64,000 nucleotides of DNA from JAQWBS01 sp047975765 (GTDB taxonomy: Bacteria > Pseudomonadota > Alphaproteobacteria > RF32 > CAG-239): NCBI GenBank assembly GCA_047975765.1, contig JBKEEF010000002.1:62001-126000 (forward strand). Direction: 5' to 3'. Shown here piece after piece: positions 58,110 to 64,000 of this stretch; the stretch's first letter is position 1, and every line of letters starts with the position of its first letter. A model generated the notes under the pieces. The model was not told the DNA's origin. It was given only the letters and a program-made list of their open reading frames with translations, and searched no databases. A program made the translations under genes and the position numbers.

Positions 58110-58400
58110 TTACTTTCTCAAGAAGTCAACGTGGATTGGAAAATCTGTAACCACGTGGAATTGAACGTCTTGGCAAGAAGTTTTGTGTTTTTTGCCATCC
58201 AAAACAATTTCAATTTCAGATTTGTAAAAATCTTTTTTATCAAGTGCTTTTTCAAGTTCAACTGGGTGAAGAGAAATCATCACTGGTTCTTGTTTTCCAC
58301 CATAAATCACTGCAGGAACACGACCGCCAGTACGAATTGCTCTAGCTGCCCCCTTACCTGCTTTTTCACGCTTTTCAGCATTAAAAACTATTGTAGCCAT
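58110..58400 (-). CDS. rplY: 50S ribosomal protein L25 (short form)
   Basis: A 96-residue L25 that binds 5S rRNA. The family N-terminus with KGAARAIRTGGRVPAVIYGG is clear, and it ends QFHVVTDFPIHVDFL. It is the short form without the C-terminal CTC domain common in alphaproteobacteria. AAAGGAAA precedes the ATG. In many proteobacteria rplY, pth and ychF are adjacent in this order; here two orphan genes separate it from pth. Confidence 0.95.
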   Translation of the reverse strand: MATIVFNAEKREKAGKGAARAIRTGGRVPAVIYGGKQEPVMISLHPVELEKALDKKDFYKSEIEIVLDGKKHKTSCQDVQFHVVTDFPIHVDFLRK

Positions 58401-58503
58401 TTTAAAATTTCCTTTAAATATATTAAATATTAAAACCTTATAACCTCCAGGGGTGTCACAAGGTTGTTTTCTTATAAATCAATCTCATAAAATTTGCAAG
58501 TAC

Positions 58504-58533
58504 AAAAAAAGGAGCATATCAAATATGCTCCTT
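58504..58533 (-). terminator. Terminator of the duplicated-domain orphan
   Basis: On the minus strand AGGAGCATAT pairs with ATATGCTCCT around a three-base loop, then seven T residues. Confidence 0.88.
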
Positions 58534-58541
58534 GATGGTTT

Positions 58542-59804
58542 TTAAAAGGCGAAAGCAAATGTTTTTTGCGCTCGCTCTCCGAATGAATACAACTTTTTCC
58601 CTGATCCTGACATGTAAGTTTCATAAGGCTGATTTTCATCGCTATCAATAAGTGTAAAATAATGCTCCTCATTAACAATCTTTACCTTTCCTAAAGCAAG
58701 AATTTTTTGGGCTTCATAAGAATATATACCAAATCCTTCATCCTCTTCAAAAAGGGCAAAACTCGCGTGTGAGTATTGAGCAATTTCATCCTTCTTACAT
58801 CGCACAACCAAACCAAGTTTTTCAAGCTTTTCCAAATTTCTGTCAACATAAACATCATCAGCAATTTGAATGGCGCGTCTTTTTATCAAAATTGGATACT
58901 CAACCGTAAGCGGAATTTTATACTGTTCATTCCAACAGGAAAAAACACCATATATACCTCTTTTTTTGAGACTCTCCAAAACGAAATAATATCCTCTGCC
59001 ACTCACAATCTGAACATCAGGAATCTCTTGTCTGAAAGAATTTTCATAGGTTCCTTGTTCTGGTTTGCTTACGATAACAACACCTCCGCCCTTAAGATTA
59101 TATCCAATAAACTTATCTAAATGATAAGTTTCCGAAATCTTATATCCGACAGGAACATCCTCTTCTAAAAGAACGGTTGGAAGGGTTCCATAAACCACTT
59201 CAGCTCGTTCACCTAAAACAAAGAGTTGATTCGCACTGCCATCGATATATTTTTCATAAGGATTTCCAGATTCTGAAATAAAACCCAATGTGAAGTAATG
59301 TTTTTCATTTGTAATATTCACACAATCTGAAACTAAAAATTCGCCATCAATATTAGAATAAATACCAAACAAACCTTTCTCATCTTCGAAGATAACATAA
59401 TTAACTGAAAGATGTTTTTTAAGCTCGGATTTTTTGCAAATCGGAACTTTTCCCAGAAGAGAAAGCTTGTTCAAATTTCTATCCAAATACGTCGATTTTC
59501 CAAGCTTAAAGCTACGCCGTTTAATTTTTACTGCTTGTTTTCCATAAGGAATCTTAAACTCCCTTTTCCAACAAGAAAAAACCGCAAACTTGTTTTGTAA
59601 ATTTTTAAAAACGAAATAATGGCCACGACCACTTACAATTTCAGCCTCTTTTTCTTCATAGAAGTAAAGATGATGTTCGCTTCCTTCTTCGGGTTTTCCA
59701 ATGATTATTACACCGCCTCCATACACATTGTATCCGATAAATTTATCAAGGTGTACTTCAGCAACAGCAATAAATGTTTTCTGCGTTGTTTCAATCTTTT
59801 TCAT
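58542..59804 (-). CDS. Hypothetical protein with two tandem ~200-residue repeats
   Basis: A 420-residue soluble protein of unknown family. Each half starts with HLDKFIGYN, a GGGV(I/V)I stretch and KPE(E/Q)G, then IVSGRG(H/Y)YFV, FSCW...KIP, IKRR, Y(L/V)DRNL and an F-E-E/D-D-E-x-GIYS end (about residues 18-205 and 225-415). The halves keep the order but differ by many substitutions, so the duplication is old. The beta-rich composition suggests a WG-repeat-like or propeller-like fold, which I cannot confirm. I start at the ATG at 59804. No Shine-Dalgarno. No signal peptide. Confidence 0.65.
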   Translation of the reverse strand: MKKIETTQKTFIAVAEVHLDKFIGYNVYGGGVIIIGKPEEGSEHHLYFYEEKEAEIVSGRGHYFVFKNLQNKFAVFSCWKREFKIPYGKQAVKIKRRSFKLGKSTYLDRNLNKLSLLGKVPICKKSELKKHLSVNYVIFEDEKGLFGIYSNIDGEFLVSDCVNITNEKHYFTLGFISESGNPYEKYIDGSANQLFVLGERAEVVYGTLPTVLLEEDVPVGYKISETYHLDKFIGYNLKGGGVVIVSKPEQGTYENSFRQEIPDVQIVSGRGYYFVLESLKKRGIYGVFSCWNEQYKIPLTVEYPILIKRRAIQIADDVYVDRNLEKLEKLGLVVRCKKDEIAQYSHASFALFEEDEGFGIYSYEAQKILALGKVKIVNEEHYFTLIDSDENQPYETYMSGSGKKLYSFGERAQKTFAFAF

Positions 59805-59946
59805 AATCAATAAAATAATTTGTTTATGAAAAAAGATTAATCAACTCCATGTTACAAGTCAAGATAGAAGATAAAATATTCAATTGTCTTTTTTTTTAAA
59901 TATGATACCTTATTATATCTGAAAACAACAAATATTTAGGCACTCA

Positions 59947-60981
59947 ATGCAGAACAATAATCCTTTGCCAGATTTGAATGATTTAACTTTTGCAATCAGC
60001 GATGCTCCTCTTGGGCAAGGCTCAGAAGCGCGTGTTTTCAAAGTCCATACAAAACCACACTACACGCTCCGCGTCTCCGTCAACATTTCAAACTCAGAGC
60101 AATTAATTAATATTTTAAACAATGCCAAATTAGTTTCTCAAAAAGATTTTTTTGAGGGAAGAAATTTTGCTCAAACAGTTGCTATTTTTAAAGAAGCGAA
60201 TAAACCTGTAGACACATTGCCACTTGTCTCAATCAATCGTTATGTTCCAGGATTTTCCTTAGACATTGGAAGACTAAATACACTTACCAAAGATTATAAC
60301 AAATATGAACTTCTTACTCCAGATGAAAAGAAGCAAGAATCTGAACGTGTTCTGGCTGTCACAAAAAAGCTTTCGGAAATGGTTTTAAACATTGGAGATA
60401 GTAAATATGACAAACTTTTTGATGATCTTCATTTTTTAAACTCTGTCAAGCAATCCATAGATTGTGGCGGAGGGCTTTATACAAACATGGGTAACATTCT
60501 CTATTCCGGAAATGAAAATCAACTCAACATCATTGACTTGCAACCTTTTAGAGAAGAATCACCAGGAATTAATCGCAATCATACCAAAGGAAGTAACTCT
60601 CCTTTCAACTTACTACATGGAATTCTCCCAGGATCATTTTTCCATAGAAATCAAGATTATCTAATTGCGCAAAATATGCCTGTCAAAAGAGAAGATCACA
60701 GTAAAGATAGTGAACTTATTAATATAAGAACAGAAATTGTCGAAAAAGTTATCAGTGCTGCAGAAAGAAATAATCTGAATGATTTGAATAATTATTCAAT
60801 GGCCAATATGCAAAGTGTTCACAGAGCATGGACTGTCTTATTGGAATCAATTAGAGTTCCTGAAAAATTACAAAGCAACTTTATCTTTAGACTCAATAAA
60901 ATCAAAGATGAAGTTAGATATAAACCAAGAAATAATCAAGCAATTAATCTTTATCAAAGAGTTGGAAGATATATGGAATAA
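59947..60981 (+). CDS. Hypothetical protein with kinase-like features
   Basis: A 344-residue protein. Residues 22-33 read LGQGSEARVFKV, which looks like a kinase glycine-rich loop, followed by a strand TLRVS (40-44) with Arg where the ATP-binding lysine would be. Near the middle TNMGNILYSG (179-188) and NIIDLQP (194-200) resemble the catalytic-loop asparagine and the DFG-type aspartate. The HRD-type aspartate is not evident. It may be a divergent kinase-like or aminoglycoside-phosphotransferase-like protein, or a pseudokinase. AGG lies seven bases before the ATG. Single-gene unit with a terminator. Confidence 0.55.
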   Translation: MQNNNPLPDLNDLTFAISDAPLGQGSEARVFKVHTKPHYTLRVSVNISNSEQLINILNNAKLVSQKDFFEGRNFAQTVAIFKEANKPVDTLPLVSINRYVPGFSLDIGRLNTLTKDYNKYELLTPDEKKQESERVLAVTKKLSEMVLNIGDSKYDKLFDDLHFLNSVKQSIDCGGGLYTNMGNILYSGNENQLNIIDLQPFREESPGINRNHTKGSNSPFNLLHGILPGSFFHRNQDYLIAQNMPVKREDHSKDSELINIRTEIVEKVISAAERNNLNDLNNYSMANMQSVHRAWTVLLESIRVPEKLQSNFIFRLNKIKDEVRYKPRNNQAINLYQRVGRYME

Positions 60982-61002
60982 AACTCAAAATTCAAATGAA
61001 TA

Positions 61003-61045
61003 TAAAAAAAACCGATTATACTTCTAAGAGCATAGTCGGTTTTTC
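61003..61045. terminator. Bidirectional terminator
   Basis: AAAAACCGA-TAT pairs with ATA-TCGGTTTTT around a 12-base loop, between convergent genes. Confidence 0.8.
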
Positions 61046-61050
61046 TTTTT

Positions 61051-61407
61051 TTACTTTTTATCGCCGCTGTCATCGTCATCAAAAAATGTGTTACCAAGCT
61101 CTTCACCCCATTTCGATTTTTCCCCAACTTCACAAAATACCTGCAAGACAAAAAGTCCAACACTTAAAAGAGAAATAGGATACAAAAACAATGTTCCTTG
61201 CCAAAAATATTCTGGTTGAGGGTATATGCTTAGCAGATATCCATAGCTAATAAAAGCATAGAGCAAAGCAGCAACTCCCAAAGAAACACTAATGATAACT
61301 CCACGTTTAGAAAGCTTTGTAACTTTCTTGTCGAGAAAACGAGCAAAAAGCGCTAACACAATTGCTACAACAACGTTAACGATAATCAAAATAAATTTTG
61401 CTTCCAT
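61051..61407 (-). CDS. Hypothetical membrane protein (118 residues, three spans)
   Basis: Hydrophobic spans at about residues 4-24, 36-60 and 72-92, with a basic KKVTKLSKRG loop between the first two and an acidic FDDDDSGDKK tail. No family recognised. The ATG at 61407 has no Shine-Dalgarno; AAAAATTATTAAAATATATC lies just upstream. Inner-membrane location is the only supported statement. Confidence 0.6.
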   Translation of the reverse strand: MEAKFILIIVNVVVAIVLALFARFLDKKVTKLSKRGVIISVSLGVAALLYAFISYGYLLSIYPQPEYFWQGTLFLYPISLLSVGLFVLQVFCEVGEKSKWGEELGNTFFDDDDSGDKK

Positions 61408-61495
61408 AATGATATATTTTAATAATTTTTTATTAAAGATAGAATATCAAAAAACAAATAAAAATTCAAGCCCACTTATATGTTCGTTTTATGAC

Positions 61496-61530
61496 AAAAA
61501 AACTGCGAAGATTTCTCCCCGCAGTTTTTC
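61496..61530. terminator. pnp terminator
   Basis: AAAACTGCG pairs with CGCAGTTTT around an 11-base loop, with T residues on the minus strand, just past the pnp stop. Confidence 0.82.
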
Positions 61531-61551
61531 ATATAGCAATCGTCAAAACGA

Positions 61552-63672
61552 CTATTTTTCTAGGTCAGCACCAGTTTCTTGGTCAACTCTTTTCGCAGAA
61601 AGTTTCATCTTTCCACGATTATCTGTGCCAATAAACTTAACCCACATAGTGTCGCCTTCTTTGTAGAAATCAGAAACAGATGCGATTCTTTCATTTTTCA
61701 CTTCTGAAATATGAACCAAACCTTCTGTTGTTCCCAAGAATTTTACAAATGCACCAAATTCCATAATTTTAGTGATAACACCTTTATAGATATGACCTTC
61801 TTCTGGAACAGCAACAATACCGCCAATCCATTCCAAAGCAGCATCTAAATCTTCTTTGTTAACGGAAGCAACTTTAACAACACCATCATCAGTGATGTCA
61901 ATTTTTGTTTTTGTTTTTTCGATAATTTCACGAATAACTTTACCACCAGTTCCAATCACTTCACGAATTTTATCAACAGGAATTCTCATAGAAACAATGC
62001 GAGGAGCTTTTGCTGCAACATCTTTGCGAGGCTCAGAAATTGCTTTTGCCATTTCGCCAAGAATATGGATTCTACCTTCATGAGCTTGCGCCAAAGCAGT
62101 TTCCATAATTTCTTTTGTGATAGATGTAATTTTAATGTCCATTTGAAGTGCTGTAATACCATCTGTTGTACCAGCCACTTTAAAGTCCATATCCCCAAGA
62201 TGATCTTCATCACCAAGAATATCTGTCAAAACAGAAAAACGACCATCTTCTTCTTTAATCAAACCCATTGCAATACCTGCAACTGGTTTTTTCAAAGGAA
62301 CACCAGCAGCTTGAAGAGACATCGTTGTTCCACAAACAGTTGCCATTGAAGAAGAACCATTAGATTCCATAATTTCAGAAACAACACGCAAAGTGTATGG
62401 GAATACTTCTGTGTCTTTTGGAAGCATTGGGTTGATTGCACGCCAAGCTAATTTTCCATGGCCAATTTCACGTCTACCTGGAGCACCATAACGACCACAT
62501 TCACCAACTGAGAATGGAGGGAAGTTGTAGTTAAGCATAAATGCTTGTTTTGTTTCAGGGAAAAGACCATCAACAATTTGAGCGCCATCAGCAGTTCCAA
62601 GGGTTGTCACAACAAGAGCTTGGGTTTCACCACGTGTGAACAAAGCAGAACCATGAGCTTCTGGAAGCAAGTCTACTTGACATTCAATTGGACGAACTGT
62701 TTTTGTGTCACGAGCATCAATACGTTTGCCAGTTGTCAAAACTTTTTCACGAACAACATTACTCATCAATTTTTCTAAAACATCACCAATATAGCGAACT
62801 TGAAGTGCATCTTCAGCATCAATGGAAGCCTTTGCTTCTTCGCAAGCTTCGCCAACAAGTTTTCCACGTTTTTGTTTATCTGTTTCATTGAAAGCAACTT
62901 CAAATTTTGCTCTGAATTTTTTAGCAACAACTTCAAACAACTCATCAAATTCTTTAGGGAATTTAGGAGCTTCCCAAGCAGGTTTACCTGCTTCTTTTTT
63001 GAACTCTTCAATCATTTTGATAACTGGTTGGAAACCATTGAAACCAAACATAACAGCATCAAGCATAATCTTTTCGCTAAGTTCTTGAGCTTCTGATTCA
63101 ACCATCAAAACGCCTTCTGTTGTACCAGCAACAACAAGTTCCAAATCAGAAGTTGCGATTTGTTCCAAAGTTGGGTTCAAAATGAATTCGCCGTCTTTAT
63201 AGCCAATTTTTGCAGCAGCAATAGGTCCCAAGAAAGGGATACCTGAAATTGCCAATGCAGCAGAAGCAGCAACCATTGCTACAACATCTGAATCGCTTTT
63301 TTGGTCATGAGAAAGAACGGTACAAACAACTTGTACTTCATTTCTAAATGCGTCAGGGAACAAAGGTCTGATAGGTCTATCAATCAAACGAGAAATAAGC
63401 GTTTCTCTTTCACTAGCCTTGCCTTCTCTTTTCATAAATCCACCAGGGATTTTACCTGTTGCATAATATTTTTCTTGATAGTTAACTGTCAAAGGAAAGA
63501 AATCTTGATCTGCCTTCGCTTCTTTTGCCGCTACCACTGTCGCATGCACAACTGTTTCACCATAAGTCGCAATTACCGAACCAGTAGCCTGTCTTGCGAT
63601 TTTGCCTGTTTCCAGAACTAATTTGCGTCCAGCCCATTCAATCTCTTTTTTGGACACATTAAAATTAATCAT
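61552..63672 (-). CDS. pnp: Polyribonucleotide nucleotidyltransferase (PNPase)
   Basis: A 706-residue trimeric 3'-5' exoribonuclease of the RNA degradosome. Two RNase PH domains are evident: FFPLTVNYQEKYYATGKIPGGF, noted in part, and later RRIDARDTKTVRPI-like and GEGRYGAPGRREIGHG-like segments. The KH domain contains VIGTGGKVIREI near residue 565, and the S1 domain IMEFGAFVKF near 635. GAGGAAAGGA precedes the ATG. It follows rpsO, the conserved rpsO-pnp arrangement. Confidence 0.98.
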   Translation of the reverse strand: MINFNVSKKEIEWAGRKLVLETGKIARQATGSVIATYGETVVHATVVAAKEAKADQDFFPLTVNYQEKYYATGKIPGGFMKREGKASERETLISRLIDRPIRPLFPDAFRNEVQVVCTVLSHDQKSDSDVVAMVAASAALAISGIPFLGPIAAAKIGYKDGEFILNPTLEQIATSDLELVVAGTTEGVLMVESEAQELSEKIMLDAVMFGFNGFQPVIKMIEEFKKEAGKPAWEAPKFPKEFDELFEVVAKKFRAKFEVAFNETDKQKRGKLVGEACEEAKASIDAEDALQVRYIGDVLEKLMSNVVREKVLTTGKRIDARDTKTVRPIECQVDLLPEAHGSALFTRGETQALVVTTLGTADGAQIVDGLFPETKQAFMLNYNFPPFSVGECGRYGAPGRREIGHGKLAWRAINPMLPKDTEVFPYTLRVVSEIMESNGSSSMATVCGTTMSLQAAGVPLKKPVAGIAMGLIKEEDGRFSVLTDILGDEDHLGDMDFKVAGTTDGITALQMDIKITSITKEIMETALAQAHEGRIHILGEMAKAISEPRKDVAAKAPRIVSMRIPVDKIREVIGTGGKVIREIIEKTKTKIDITDDGVVKVASVNKEDLDAALEWIGGIVAVPEEGHIYKGVITKIMEFGAFVKFLGTTEGLVHISEVKNERIASVSDFYKEGDTMWVKFIGTDNRGKMKLSAKRVDQETGADLEK

Positions 63673-63740
63673 ATTATTTCCTTTCCTCTTTTTAACATCT
63701 CTTAAATTTAAATTTCATCTATTCATCTTTTGTAAAAAAT

Positions 63741-63770
63741 ATTTGTGCGGAGGAAAACCCCCGCACAAAA
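63741..63770 (-). terminator. rpsO-pnp intergenic hairpin
   Basis: On the minus strand TTTGTGCGG pairs with CCGCACAAA around a G/T-rich loop, followed by ATATTTTTT. It may terminate rpsO partially and, as in E. coli, lie in the region through which PNPase autoregulates. Confidence 0.75.
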
Positions 63771-63777
63771 ACTAATT

Positions 63778-64000
63778 TTATCTACGAATGTTGAGTTTCG
63801 CGATAACTTCTTGGTATCTTGATTCGTCATTAGCTTTCAAGTAGTCAAGAAGTCTACGACGTTTACCAACCATTTGCATCAAACCAACGCGTGAGTGGTT
63901 ATCTTTCTTATGAACATTGAAGTGTTCAATAAGAGAATTGATTCTGTATGTCCAAATTGCAATTTGAACTTCAGGGCAACCAGTATCATTTGCTGTTCTA
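63778..64000 (-). CDS. rpsO: 30S ribosomal protein S15, partial
   Basis: The C-terminal 74 codons of S15, which binds 16S rRNA at the central domain junction. The frame reads HSRVGLMQMVGKRRRLLDYL (described in part) and ends IAKLNIRR with TAA at 63778-63780, the expected S15 terminus. About 15 N-terminal residues lie beyond the window edge. It is upstream of pnp, separated by the hairpin at 63741-63770. Confidence 0.96.
   Translation of the reverse strand, partial: RTANDTGCPEVQIAIWTYRINSLIEHFNVHKKDNHSRVGLMQMVGKRRRLLDYLKANDESRYQEVIAKLNIRR

Noticed and set aside
1..64000. tRNA, rRNA, tmRNA or other structural RNA genes
   Set aside because: No cloverleaf with a T-loop GTTCRA pattern or conserved rRNA block was found in the gaps by reading; a covariance-model scan was not possible.

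Overview
The window is an AT-rich, densely packed bacterial chromosome segment. It carries no rRNA, tRNA, CRISPR array or insertion sequence that I can see. Gene content points to an alphaproteobacterium: a CarD-type regulator, DUF2336, DUF2333, an ATP12-type F1-ATPase assembly chaperone, AsmA, GloB, a short L25, and the mre-mrdA-rodA and rpsO-pnp neighbourhoods. Pyruvate formate-lyase suggests fermentative, low-oxygen metabolism, and the low GC is like uncultured gut or host-associated lineages of that class. The lineage is an inference; no taxonomic search was possible.

Layout. 1-6350: the 5' end of an lpxB-like gene, pflB, a nitroreductase, small membrane ORFs, and a GNAT acetyltransferase overlapping a zinc deacylase. 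6350-8810: a tiny transcription unit, a repeat cluster and groES-groEL. 8850-13260: two orphan genes, a small voltage-gated cation channel, a prepilin peptidase and htpG. 13430-16735: ferredoxin, a PfkB-family kinase and typA. 16894-17740: two small orphan genes with near-identical promoters. 17906-24816: murJ-DUF2333-nfu-bax operon, a membrane orphan, and a DUF3108-U32 pair. 24895-32315: ddl-miaA, then the elongasome cluster mreB-mreC-mreD-mrdA-rodA. 32312-36098: gloB, a GAF/HD-GYP protein and DUF2336. 36209-46911: a leftward run from a SPOR lipoprotein through a pentapeptide-repeat protein and a VirD4-like coupling protein into rarA-rluC-asmA-atp12-acyP. 47041-53992: Gfo/Idh/MocA oxidoreductase, truA, recX, hslO, a lipoprotein, apaG, a NADAR protein, carD and trmL. 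54113-58400: ychF, pth and rplY, with orphan membrane genes inserted between them. 58542-61407: an internally duplicated orphan, a kinase-like protein and a membrane protein. 61552-64000: pnp and partial rpsO.

Most genes serve envelope growth (MurJ, Ddl, MreBCD, PBP2, RodA, Bax, AsmA), protein quality control (GroESL, HtpG, Hsp33) and translation or tRNA modification (TypA, MiaA, TruA, TrmL, Pth, YchF, L25, S15). Three layers sit on top of this core. First, a family of palindromic elements with a short core hairpin occurs at about seven places, mostly at 3' gene ends, and related sequence lies in frame inside truA. Second, a set of orphan, mostly membrane, genes lacks Shine-Dalgarno sequences although neighbouring conserved genes have them. 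Third, several conserved proteins are atypical: ATP12 lacks its N-terminal domain, the coupling protein has a degenerate Walker A, and the channel has an Asp selectivity filter.
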